A stretch of 5,619 nt of DNA from Thermoleophilaceae bacterium (GCA_013695885.1 JACCZP010000260.1:1-5619), one strand, 5' to 3'. Shown: positions 1 to 5,609, counted from the first letter of the stretch. Notes: a model not told the origin generated them from the letters alone. Program-made: numbers and translations.

Positions 1-515
1 TGCATGTACTCGTGGACGAGGGCGTGTCCCTTGCCGCGGGCGAGCATGTAGCGGTTGGCCCACCACGCGAAGGGGAAGGCGACGGCGAACCCTAGAGCGA
101 CGCTGCCCCAGAGCAGCGGGTCGAAGACGCCCGCGTCCATCGCGCCCGGCACGAGGAGCACGATGACGTTGTCGATCACCTCCATGATCGCGATCGACAC
201 CGTGTCGGTGGCGAGGATGATCGGCAGCGCCGCCCCGAACGTGAGTCCGGCCCTGAGAAGCGGGACCGAGGTCAGCGTGTATCCGAACAGGAATGCCAGT
301 CCGACCGCGAGTGCTATCGAGGCGAGGTTGCCCCAGCCGAGCGCCGCGGCGACCCCCATGCCCACCACCTCGCCGGCCGCGCAGCCGGTCAGGCAGTGCA
401 ACGTCGCGCTGATCGCCAAGCGGTTGAGCGATCCACCATGATGATCGTGCGTCTCGTTGGCGCCCTCCTGTTCGGGGGGCCTCGCTCCGTGGGCCTGCGT
501 GTCGGTGGTCGCCAT
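1..515 (-). CDS. DUF4396 domain-containing membrane protein (3' end outside window)
   Basis: Reading from the ATG at 515 gives 171 codons before the window edge, so the C-terminus is missing, probably by only a few to a few tens of residues. A polar His-containing N-terminus (HDHH at residues 23-26) precedes a conserved HCLTGC motif (40-45). Hydrophobic segments follow at about 46-58, 63-82, 95-122 and 133-153, with TDTVSIAIME..DN (103-116) and GAMDAG (124-129). I recognise this pattern as DUF4396, a small integral membrane family of unknown biochemical function often found near copper or heavy-metal export genes. The start is supported by GAGGAG at 523-528, 7 nt upstream of the ATG. It begins 27 nt after the copA stop on the same strand, so it is probably co-transcribed. 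The Cys pair and acidic/His residues could bind metal, but that is speculation. Family assignment is fairly sure; function is unknown. Confidence 0.85.
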   Translation of the reverse strand, partial: MATTDTQAHGARPPEQEGANETHDHHGGSLNRLAISATLHCLTGCAAGEVVGMGVAAALGWGNLASIALAVGLAFLFGYTLTSVPLLRAGLTFGAALPIILATDTVSIAIMEVIDNVIVLLVPGAMDAGVFDPLLWGSVALGFAVAFPFAWWANRYMLARGKGHALVHEYM

Positions 516-542
516 TCGGTCACTCCTCGGTCGAATCGGAAA

Positions 543-2813
543 CTACGCGGGCACCGGCTCCTCCGCCCGTTCTGCTCTGAAGCTCCGCAGCCGCAGCGAG
601 TTCGACACCACGAAGACGCTCGAGAGGGCCATCGCCGCCCCCGCGAAGAGCGGGTTCATGAACCCGAGCATGGCCACGGGCACGAGCGTGACGTTGTACG
701 CGAAGGCCCAGAAGAGGTTTCCCCTGATCGTGGACAGCGTTCGGCGCGAAAGCCGGATGGCGTCGGCCGCCGCCCGGAGGTCGCCGGAGACGAGCGTCAG
801 GTCGGAGGCCTCGATGGCCACGTCGGTGCCCGTGCCGATCGCGAGCCCGAGATCGGCCTGCGCCAGGGCAGGTGCGTCGTTGACGCCGTCGCCGACCATG
901 GCCACCACCCTTCCCTCGGCCTGTAGGCGGCGGACCACTTCGGCCTTCTGGGCGGGCAGGACCTCGGCGATCACCTCGTCGATGCCGACCTGTGCGGCCA
1001 CCGTCCCTGCGGTCTCCTCCGTGTCGCCGGTGAGCAGCACGGGCCGCAGGCCCAGCGCCTTCAGCCGGCGCACCGCCTCGGCGCTCGTCGGCTTCACCGC
1101 GTCGGCCACCACGAAGATCCCGCGTGCCTGACCGTCCCAGGCGGCGGCGATCGCGGTCTGGCCCCTGGACTCCGCCTCGCGCCTTGCTTCTTCCAGCTCG
1201 ATCGGTAGGTGGACGCTCCGCTCGGTCAGCAGGCTGGGGCGTCCGACAACGAGCGTCCGACCTTCGACCACGCCCTCGACCCCGAGGCCCTCGCGGTTGG
1301 TGAACCGCTCTACCGGAGGCAGCTCGCCCTCGGCCGACGCCGCCCGGGCGATGGCTCGGGCTATCGGGTGCTCGGAGGCGTGCTCGAGCGCGCCCACCAC
1401 GCGAAGCACCTCGCCGCGGTCGACGCCATCCGCCACCGCCACGCCGGCGAGCGTCATCTCCCCGGTCGTCACCGTGCCGGTCTTGTCGAGCACGACGGTG
1501 TCCACGCGGTGCGTGGACTCGAGCACCTCGGGCCCCTTGATGAGGATCCCGAGCTGCGCGCCGCGGCCCGTCCCCACGAGCAGGGCAGTGGGCGTGGCGA
1601 GGCCGAGCGCGCACGGGCAGGCGATGATCAACACCGCGACCGCCGCGCTGAAGGCGAAGGCAGCGCCGCTCCCGCCGCCGAGCCAGAAGCCAAGGGTGAC
1701 CGTCGCGAGCACGATCACGACGGGCACGAAGACGCCCGAGACGCGGTCGGCCAGGCGCTGCACGGGCGCCTTGCCGGTCTGAGCGTCGGTCACGAGCCTC
1801 GCGATCTGGGCCAGAGCGGTGTCCGAGCCCACCTTCGTCGCTCCCACCACGAGCCGGCCGCCGGCGTTCACGCTCGCGCCGACGACCTCGTCGCCAGGCT
1901 GCTTCTCGACCGGTACCGACTCCCCGGTGAGCAGTGACTGGTCGACCGCCGAGGCGCCCTCCTCGACGATGCCGTCGGTGGCCACCTTCTCGCCGGGGCG
2001 CACCACGAAGCGGTCGCCGGCCTCGAGCTGCTCGACCGGGATCCGGCGCTCGCGGCCATCGGCATCGAGGACCGCGACGTCCTTGGCGCCGAGCTCGAGC
2101 AGGGCGGTCAGGGCCGCCCCCGCCCGGCGCTTGGCGCGGGCCTCGAAGTAGCGGCCGGCCAGGATGAGGGTCGTCACGACGCCCGCGGCCTCGAGGTAGA
2201 TGTGCTCGACGCTCGCCCCGCGATCGAGCACGAGATCCATGCCCATTCGCATGCCCGGGGTGCCGGCCCCGAGGAGGAACAGGGCGACCACCGACCAGCC
2301 CCATGCCGCCAGCGTTCCGACGCTGATCAGCGTGTCCATCGTCGCGGTGCCGTGGCGGAGGTTCTGCCAAGCGGCGCGGTGGAACGGCCATCCCGCCCAC
2401 AGGACGACGGGGGTGGCCAGCTGCAGGGAGAGCCACTGCCAGTAGTCGAACTGCAGCGCCGGAAGCATGGCCAGCAGGAGCACCGGAGTCGAGAGCACGG
2501 CGGCGCCGAGGAGCCGGTGTCGCAGCGTCGCGAGGTGGTGGTCGTCTTCCACCTCGGCGGAGGTCGCGCCGGCCGCCCCCGAGGCGTGAGGCAGGACTGC
2601 GTTGTAACCCGTGGCGGCCACCGCCCCGAGGAGGTCCTGCGTGTCCACGTGCGCCGGGTCGAACTCGACCGCCGCCTTCTCGGTGGCGTAGTTGACCGTC
2701 GCCTCGACGCCGTCGAGCTTGTTGAGCTGGCGCTCGATCCGGTTGGCGCAGGAGGCGCAGGTCATGCCCTCGATCGGCATCTCGAGCCGCTGGGTCGTGG
2801 CCTCCGCGCTCAT
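543..2813 (-). CDS. copA: Cu+-exporting P1B-type ATPase CopA
   Basis: Membrane pump that hydrolyses ATP to move Cu+ out of the cytoplasm; 756 residues, normal for a CopA with one N-terminal metal-binding domain. In order: HMA domain (about 10-75) with GMTCASC, Cys19/Cys22; membrane helices near 99-121, 125-145, 162-184 and 204-222; actuator-domain TGES (296-299); CPC in the ion-binding helix (399-401); phosphorylated Asp in DKTGT (443-447); nucleotide-binding HP (482-483); TGD (595-597); GDGVNDAP (641-648); last two helices with YN (706-707) and MxxSS (728-732). CPC plus YN and MxxSS point to Cu+/Ag+ rather than Zn or Cd. A Met-containing loop (187-192) lies between helices. CopZ, two genes upstream, is the likely Cu+ donor. 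The start codon and ribosome site (GGGGAGG, 7 nt upstream) now come from the adjacent IS left end; the protein sequence is unchanged by the insertion. Transcription must now pass through the element or start within it. Confidence 0.97.
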   Translation of the reverse strand: MSAEATTQRLEMPIEGMTCASCANRIERQLNKLDGVEATVNYATEKAAVEFDPAHVDTQDLLGAVAATGYNAVLPHASGAAGATSAEVEDDHHLATLRHRLLGAAVLSTPVLLLAMLPALQFDYWQWLSLQLATPVVLWAGWPFHRAAWQNLRHGTATMDTLISVGTLAAWGWSVVALFLLGAGTPGMRMGMDLVLDRGASVEHIYLEAAGVVTTLILAGRYFEARAKRRAGAALTALLELGAKDVAVLDADGRERRIPVEQLEAGDRFVVRPGEKVATDGIVEEGASAVDQSLLTGESVPVEKQPGDEVVGASVNAGGRLVVGATKVGSDTALAQIARLVTDAQTGKAPVQRLADRVSGVFVPVVIVLATVTLGFWLGGGSGAAFAFSAAVAVLIIACPCALGLATPTALLVGTGRGAQLGILIKGPEVLESTHRVDTVVLDKTGTVTTGEMTLAGVAVADGVDRGEVLRVVGALEHASEHPIARAIARAASAEGELPPVERFTNREGLGVEGVVEGRTLVVGRPSLLTERSVHLPIELEEARREAESRGQTAIAAAWDGQARGIFVVADAVKPTSAEAVRRLKALGLRPVLLTGDTEETAGTVAAQVGIDEVIAEVLPAQKAEVVRRLQAEGRVVAMVGDGVNDAPALAQADLGLAIGTGTDVAIEASDLTLVSGDLRAAADAIRLSRRTLSTIRGNLFWAFAYNVTLVPVAMLGFMNPLFAGAAMALSSVFVVSNSLRLRSFRAERAEEPVPA

Positions 2814-2827
2814 AGGTCAACCTCCCC
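2811..2827 (-). promoter_or_regulatory. Element-supplied start codon and ribosome-binding site of copA
   Basis: On the minus strand the first bases of the IS left end read GGGGAGG, then 7 nt, then ATG, and the copA frame continues across the core: A and G from the CT core and C from the native flank make codon 2 (AGC). The ATG (2813-2811) and Shine-Dalgarno are therefore IS DNA, while codon 2 onward is native. Before insertion the signals were GGAGG and ATG at the end of the upstream gene, also 7 nt apart. The same bases are also the right-donor sequence read by the bridge RNA, so they are constrained by transposition as well. Confidence 0.85.
2816..2826 (+). repeat. Left subterminal inverted repeat of the IS
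   Basis: GTCAACCTCCC on the plus strand matches 10 of 11 bases of the minus strand at the right end (4355-4345, GTCAACCCCCC). It starts 5 bases inside the left end, against 9 bases inside at the right, so the pair is subterminal and offset. On the minus strand this copy contains the copA Shine-Dalgarno. It may be a transposase recognition site or chance in GC-rich DNA. Confidence 0.45.
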
Positions 2828-2937
2828 TTCGACTGAGCTCCCTATCCGGCAGGAGCCCGACCGAAGGGAGGGCGTCCCCCAGGGTCTGAGAGGCTCAGTC
2901 AGCGGAGCCGAGAAGGGCTCCGTGTGAGGAACCGCCA

Positions 2938-3005
2938 ACGCCGGGAGAGCGCCCTCGACGCAAGCCGCTTCAGACGGCCACGATGAGACCTGCGCCTCCC
3001 GGCGT
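2938..3005 (+). other. Bridge RNA target-binding loop with left and right target guides
   Basis: The basal stem has 10 perfect pairs (2938-2947 with 2996-3005), a bulged A2948, and four more pairs (2949-2952 with 2992-2995). The apical hairpin is GCCG/CGGC (2964-2967/2975-2978). On the 5' side, CCTCGACGC (2953-2961) is the left target guide; it equals the flank plus first core base 2801-2809 at 7 of 9 positions, mismatching at 2957 and 2958. On the 3' side, CGATGAG (2981-2987) is the right target guide and is the exact reverse complement of core plus right flank 4365-4371. The guides predict CCTCGACG-CT-CATCG as the preferred target. Confidence 0.8.
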
Positions 3006-3015
3006 GACGGAGCGC

Positions 3016-3076
3016 CTGAACCGACCACAGGAAGTCGTGCCCGGCCCAAGCGCCGATCTATGAGCACTCGGAACGG
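3016..3076 (+). other. Bridge RNA donor-binding loop with left and right donor guides
   Basis: Left donor guide CACAGGAAGTC (3026-3036) is identical over 11 bases to the right end plus first core base (4355-4365). Right donor guide AUCUAUGAG (3056-3064) pairs over 9 bases with core plus left end (2809-2817), with one G:U wobble (U3057 with G2816). Between them is an apical hairpin CGGC/GCCG (3042-3045/3052-3055). The basal stem is weaker than in the target loop: CCGA/TCGG (3021-3024/3068-3071), then an AA/AA internal loop, then three pairs (3016-3018/3074-3076). An alternative is ACCG/CGGT (3020-3023/3074-3077). Both donor guides recognise the element's own joined ends, which is what a circular intermediate would present. 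Confidence 0.8.
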
Positions 3077-3091
3077 TACTCCCCGGCGGGA

Positions 3092-3120
3092 CCTCGGACC
3101 AGCACCCCAACCGAGGGAGG
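3092..3120 (+). promoter_or_regulatory. Transposase ribosome-binding site with possible overlapping hairpin
   Basis: GGGAGG (3115-3120) stands 7 nt before the transposase ATG and fixes that start. CCTCGG (3092-3097) is the reverse complement of CCGAGG (3111-3116), giving a possible 6-bp hairpin with a 13-nt loop that takes up the left part of the purine tract. It could lower transposase translation, but the SD core stays mostly free, so the regulatory reading is weak. Confidence 0.4.
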
Positions 3121-3127
3121 ACCGACC

Positions 3128-4354
3128 ATGCCGGATCTCGAGCAGGCCGTGCGCTTTGGCGCGATCGACTGGGCCAAGGACGCCCACGCGGTCTCGATCG
3201 TCGACGAGCGCGGCGCCGAAGTGCTTGCGGAGAGCTTTCCCCACACCGAGGCGGGCGTGTGCGCTCTGACCCGCGTCCTCGCCGATGCCGACGTCTTGCG
3301 CGTGGCCATCGAGCGCCCCGACGGACTGCTCGTTGACCGGCTGCTCGGGGCCGGGCTCTGCGTCGTCGCCGTGCACCCCAACAAGCTGGCCTCGGCGCGC
3401 GAGCGCCACAGCGCCTCGGGCAAGAAGTCCGACGGCTTCGACGCCTACGTGCTCGCCGATCTCTTGCGCACCGATGGCCACCGCTTTCCGTCCCTGCGCC
3501 CCGACGGCGACGAGACGCGTGCCCTGCGCGCGCTCTCGCGCACCCGCGAGGACCTGGTCGGGGCGCGCGTGGCTCTGGCCAACCAGCTGCGCGCCCAGCT
3601 CGAGGCCTTCTGGCCGGGGGCGGCGGTCATCTTCAGCGACATCGACTCGCCGATCGGGCTGGCCTTCCTTCACCGCTATCCGAGCCCTGAGGACGCCTGC
3701 CGGCTCGGCCCTCGGCGCCTCGAAGGCTTCCTCGCCCGCCACGGCTACTGCGGCCGGCGCTCGGCCGAGGAGCTGCTGGCGCGACTGCGCCAGGCGCCCG
3801 AGGGCGCGGGCGCAGAGGCCGAGGTCGAGGCCCGCCGCCAGGCCGTGCTCTCGCTCGTGGCCTGTCTGCGCCCGCTCGTCGAGCAGATCGGCCTGCTCGA
3901 GTCTGAGATCGCCGGGGCCGTGCGCGCGCACGCCGACGGAGCCATCTTCAGGTCGCTGTTTCGCTCGGGGGCGACGGTTACCGCCGCACGGCTGATCGGC
4001 GAGATCGGCGACGTGCGCGAGCGCTACCCGAGCGCCGACTCCCTCGCCGCCGACGCCGGCATGGTCCCCGTCTCGAAGAGCTCGGGTCGCTCGCGCGTGG
4101 TCAGCTTCCGCTGGGCCTGTGACAAGCGCCTCCGGGCCGCGGTGGCCTGCCTGGCCGACGCCACCCGCCACCACCATCGGTGGGCTGGCTCGGTCTACCG
4201 GCGAGCACGGGCCAGAGGCTGCGACCACCCGCACGCCATCCGCATCCTCGGCCGAGCGTGGCTGCGGGTGATCTGGCGGATGTGGCAGGACCGAGTGCCC
4301 TACGACCCCGCCCTTCATCGCGGTCTGCAGCAACTCAACCCCGCGGGGGGTTGA
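3128..4354 (+). CDS. IS110-family transposase (DEDD/serine recombinase)
   Basis: Bridge-RNA-guided recombinase that cuts and rejoins target and donor DNA at the CT core; 408 residues, in the usual IS110 range. The N-terminal RuvC-like DEDD domain spans about 9-165: Asp14 (AIDWAK), Glu62 (AIERP), Asp102 and Asp105 (KSDGFDAYVLAD). A charged helical, probably coiled-coil stretch follows (about 205-268). The C-terminal Transposase_20-type domain starts near 280, with GEIGDVRERYPSADSLAADAG (split here only by description: 291-311) and GMVPVSKSSG (311-320), where Ser318 or Ser319 is the likely nucleophile. All four acidic residues and the serine are present and there is no frameshift, so it appears functional. 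The start is set by GGGAGG 7 nt upstream. The stop codon at 4352-4354 overlaps a TTGACA box at the right end. It is transcribed opposite to the copper operon. A bridge RNA precedes it on the same strand. Confidence 0.95.
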   Translation: MPDLEQAVRFGAIDWAKDAHAVSIVDERGAEVLAESFPHTEAGVCALTRVLADADVLRVAIERPDGLLVDRLLGAGLCVVAVHPNKLASARERHSASGKKSDGFDAYVLADLLRTDGHRFPSLRPDGDETRALRALSRTREDLVGARVALANQLRAQLEAFWPGAAVIFSDIDSPIGLAFLHRYPSPEDACRLGPRRLEGFLARHGYCGRRSAEELLARLRQAPEGAGAEAEVEARRQAVLSLVACLRPLVEQIGLLESEIAGAVRAHADGAIFRSLFRSGATVTAARLIGEIGDVRERYPSADSLAADAGMVPVSKSSGRSRVVSFRWACDKRLRAAVACLADATRHHHRWAGSVYRRARARGCDHPHAIRILGRAWLRVIWRMWQDRVPYDPALHRGLQQLNPAGG

Positions 4355-4355
4355 C
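4345..4355 (-). repeat. Right subterminal inverted repeat of the IS
   Basis: The minus strand reads GTCAACCCCCC, matching the left-end copy at 2816-2826 in 10 of 11 bases. It overlaps the transposase stop codon and the TTGACA box. The adjoining CCCCGCGGGG palindrome (4339-4348) has no T-run after it and does not look like a terminator. Confidence 0.45.
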
Positions 4356-4356
4356 A
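4351..4356 (+). promoter_or_regulatory. TTGACA -35-like box at the right end, facing outward
   Basis: A perfect TTGACA overlaps the transposase stop codon (4352-4354) and points out of the right end. In IS110-type elements, joining right and left ends in the circular intermediate can assemble a promoter with the -35 in the right end and the -10 in the left end, driving the bridge RNA and transposase. Here 17 nt past the box in the joined form falls on CAACCT (2818-2823), a poor -10, and no better -10 is seen at 16 or 18 nt. The assignment is therefore tentative. Confidence 0.4.
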
Positions 4357-4365
4357 CAGGAAGTC
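4355..4365 (+). repeat. Left-donor sequence in the right end; direct repeat of bridge RNA guide
   Basis: CACAGGAAGTC here is repeated exactly at 3026-3036, 1329 bp away on the same strand. The distant copy is the left donor guide of the bridge RNA, so the repeat reflects guide-donor pairing and is not a target-site duplication. The final C is the first base of the CT core. Confidence 0.8.
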
Positions 4366-5316
4366 TCATCGCGGCACCTCCAGCGTGTAGGCGACCGTGC
4401 GAACCTCGCCGCCCGTCTTGAACTGCAGGAACAGGCGGTAGCGACCGGCCGTGGGGAAGGTCGCCGCGAAGGCGACCTCGTTGCCGTGGGCATCGGCGCT
4501 CTCGGCCTTCCCCCCGCCGTGGCTCTCCCCTGGCGTCCCTTCGTGCCCTTCGCCCGACTTGGGGTGGACGTGGAGGTAGGCGAGGTCGCCCCGACGTAGC
4601 GCCACGAGATGGCCGTTCGCCCCTAGGTAGGGCTCGAGCTCCTCGAGCGGCCGGCCGTCGCGGGATACCTCGAAGGTCACTTCGCTCTCCCGTCCGGCCC
4701 GAAGCTCGGGTGCGTCGAGCGAGACGTCGAACCCCTCGGCGCTATCCGTGGGCCGCGGGGCAGGCAGGGGCTCGGGCCGGAACTCGCCCGGCACGAAGAG
4801 GTCGGTGGCGAGCGTCCGCTGCCTGCCGCCGACCTTGAAGTCGGCGTAGGCCCGGTAGGTGCCCGGGGCGGAGAGCTCGAGATCGACCGCCCACGTGCCA
4901 TCCGGCGCCCTCTTCGGGTGCACGTGCTCGTAGGTCGCGGTGTCGCGCCGCACCACGATGAGGTGCATCTCGCGCTCGGACTCGAGCTCGTAGCCCTCTC
5001 GCAGCGCCCGACCCAGCGGGTCGGTGATGCGGAAGGCAAAGCGCGCCCGCTCTCCGTCGCCGAAGAAGGTTCGGGCGGGCTCGAGCGAGAGGCCTTCGTC
5101 GCTGATCGCCAAGCCGCCGGCCGCGGGGCCCCGGTCGGCGCTCGCGTGAGCGCCCCCGTGTCCCGGGGCGGCGCCCCGGGGCGGGGGCTGTGCCCCGCCG
5201 TGCCCACCGGCCGGCTCTCCACCGGCCGTGCCGATCGTGGCACCGGCGAGCGCCGCCCCGCCGAAGGCGAGCACGAGCAGACCGGCGAACGCGAGGAGTC
5301 TCGTCGAGACGTTCAT
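4366..5316 (-). CDS. Exported His-rich protein with duplicated HVHP domain, copper operon
   Basis: The protein has 316 residues. Residues 5-29 are a hydrophobic signal peptide or N-terminal anchor ending near ALAG. A Gly/Pro/His-rich linker (about 31-68) follows, then two related domains. Domain 1 (about 70-176) has MHLIVVRRD (His118), HVHPK (His131, His133) and PGTYRAYADFKVGG. Domain 2 (about 195-315) has GHLVALRRG (His236), HVHPK (His249, His251), a His/Gly-rich insert (255-278) and AGRYRLFLQFKTGG. The repeated HL...RR...HVHPK pattern indicates an internal duplication; the domains look like beta-sandwiches. Placed between copZ and copA, it probably binds copper outside the membrane, but I know of no demonstrated function and give no gene name. 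The start has GGGAGC 5 nt upstream, 34 nt after the copZ stop. The TGA stop uses one base of the IS core and is otherwise native; before the insertion it overlapped the copA ATG as ATGA. Confidence 0.85.
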   Translation of the reverse strand: MNVSTRLLAFAGLLVLAFGGAALAGATIGTAGGEPAGGHGGAQPPPRGAAPGHGGAHASADRGPAAGGLAISDEGLSLEPARTFFGDGERARFAFRITDPLGRALREGYELESEREMHLIVVRRDTATYEHVHPKRAPDGTWAVDLELSAPGTYRAYADFKVGGRQRTLATDLFVPGEFRPEPLPAPRPTDSAEGFDVSLDAPELRAGRESEVTFEVSRDGRPLEELEPYLGANGHLVALRRGDLAYLHVHPKSGEGHEGTPGESHGGGKAESADAHGNEVAFAATFPTAGRYRLFLQFKTGGEVRTVAYTLEVPR

Positions 5317-5350
5317 CGTCAGCTCCCTTCCGGTCGCGTGACCAGACGCC

Positions 5351-5563
5351 TCAGGCGGCGAGGCGGTAGCCGGCCTCGGCCACGGCCTCCCGCACGGCGG
5401 TGTCGTCGATGTCCTCGCCGCGCACGGTCAAGCGGCCGGTGGTGATGTCGGCGTCGACGGCCTCGACACCCGAGACGGCCGCGACCTCCTCGGTCACCGA
5501 AAGCCGGCAGTGACCGCAGGTCATCCCTTCAACCACGTAGGTGCGCGCATCGCTCGTTGACAC
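5351..5563 (-). CDS. copZ: CopZ-type copper chaperone (heavy-metal-associated domain)
   Basis: Single HMA domain of 70 residues with the Cu+-binding loop GMTCGHC (residues 13-19, Cys16 and Cys19), followed by the usual beta-alpha-beta pattern and an EAGY motif near the C-terminus. Proteins of this type carry Cu+ in the cytoplasm and pass it to the HMA domain of CopA, encoded two genes downstream. I chose the GTG at 5563-5561 because GGGAGG (5570-5575) lies 6 nt before it and it gives the normal family length. A GTG at 5605 in the same frame would add 14 residues, but it has no ribosome site in view and would run through the predicted operator and transcription start. It is first in the operon, with the CsoR-like site just upstream. 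The gap to the next gene is 34 nt. Confidence 0.92.
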   Translation of the reverse strand: MSTSDARTYVVEGMTCGHCRLSVTEEVAAVSGVEAVDADITTGRLTVRGEDIDDTAVREAVAEAGYRLAA

Positions 5564-5577
5564 GGTTGGCCTCCCAG

Positions 5578-5592
5578 TACTCCGCAGGGGTA
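5578..5592 (-). promoter_or_regulatory. CsoR-type copper operator (predicted)
   Basis: The minus strand reads TACCCC-TGC-GGAGTA, an inverted repeat with 5 of 6 arm bases matching, close to the TACCCC/GGGGTA pattern of CsoR operators upstream of copZ-copA operons. It sits between the -10-like box and the copZ start, where a bound repressor would block transcription until Cu+ releases it. No csoR gene is in the window. Confidence 0.55.
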
Positions 5593-5603
5593 TGAACGAG
5601 GCC

Positions 5604-5609
5604 ACTGTA
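5604..5609 (-). promoter_or_regulatory. Possible -10 box of the copper operon promoter
   Basis: TACAGT on the minus strand matches TATAAT at 4 of 6 positions and would start transcription near 5597, just before the predicted operator and about 35 nt upstream of copZ. Any -35 box would lie beyond the right edge of the window, so this cannot be tested here. Confidence 0.4.

Larger units (their letters stand above)
2900..3078 (+). ncRNA. Bridge RNA of the IS110-family element (predicted)
   Basis: About 180 nt in the left-end non-coding region, close to the length known for the IS621 bridge RNA. It guides recombination by pairing with both target and donor DNA. Hand folding gives a 5' hairpin with a 7-bp stem (2903-2909/2916-2922, loop GAGAAG), a target-binding loop (2938-3005) and a donor-binding loop (3016-3076). 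Each guide loop is an internal loop with a left guide on its 5' side, a 4-bp apical hairpin, and a right guide on its 3' side, as in the published architecture. All four guides match the expected DNA at this insertion. The exact ends are estimates. A further small hairpin CTGAG/CTCAG (2886-2898) lies just 5' and may or may not be included. The 317-bp left end 2811-3127 holds no plausible sense protein gene besides this RNA. Confidence 0.82.
2809..4366 (+). mobile_element. Complete IS110-family (IS110 group) insertion sequence with bridge-RNA left end
   Basis: Both ends are set by matches between the encoded bridge RNA and the DNA. Core dinucleotide CT lies at 2809-2810 (left) and 4365-4366 (right); one core plus the body is 1556 bp. 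The layout is a long non-coding left end (2811-3127), the transposase, and a right end of only 10 bp after the stop codon. That is the arrangement known for IS110-group elements, whereas IS1111-group elements carry the long non-coding part on the other side. There are no terminal inverted repeats, as usual for the family, and no target duplication beyond the core. Removing the element joins CCTCCGCG-CT-CATCGCGG and restores a perfect ATGA stop/start overlap between the two flanking operon genes, which independently confirms the ends. The transposase is intact and the guides still match the ends, so the copy looks potentially active and recent. Confidence 0.92.

Noticed and set aside
396..2167. 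Several plus-strand open frames opposite copA and the DUF4396 gene
   Set aside because: Low-complexity translations typical of antisense frames in GC-rich genes, with no recognisable domains.
520..2820. 766-codon open frame on the same strand as copA in another frame
   Set aside because: Arg/Gly/Pro-rich translation without domains; it overlaps the whole of copA, which has every P-type ATPase motif.
2826..2834. Alternative left end at the CT of 2833-2834, since CCTTCGAC resembles the target guide
   Set aside because: The right donor guide does not pair with the following bases, while it pairs over 9 bases with 2809-2817, and only the 2809 end rebuilds the flanking genes.
3285..3995. 236-codon plus-strand frame inside the transposase gene
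   Set aside because: Out-of-frame shadow, Arg/Ser/Pro-rich, no ribosome site.
4337..4352. CCCCGCGGGG palindrome at the right end as a terminator
   Set aside because: Only a 2-nt centre, no T-run follows, and it lies within the transposase coding end.
3026..4365. The 11-bp direct repeat CACAGGAAGTC as a target-site duplication marking a 1.33-kb element
   Set aside because: That would cut the bridge RNA in half and leave the ATGA junction unexplained. The left copy fits as the left donor guide, and ends at 2809/4366 are supported by all four guides.
5351..5605. Longer 84-residue form of the copper chaperone from the GTG at 5605
   Set aside because: It would start inside the -10-like box and pass through the operator; the GTG at 5563 has GGGAGG at proper spacing and gives normal length.
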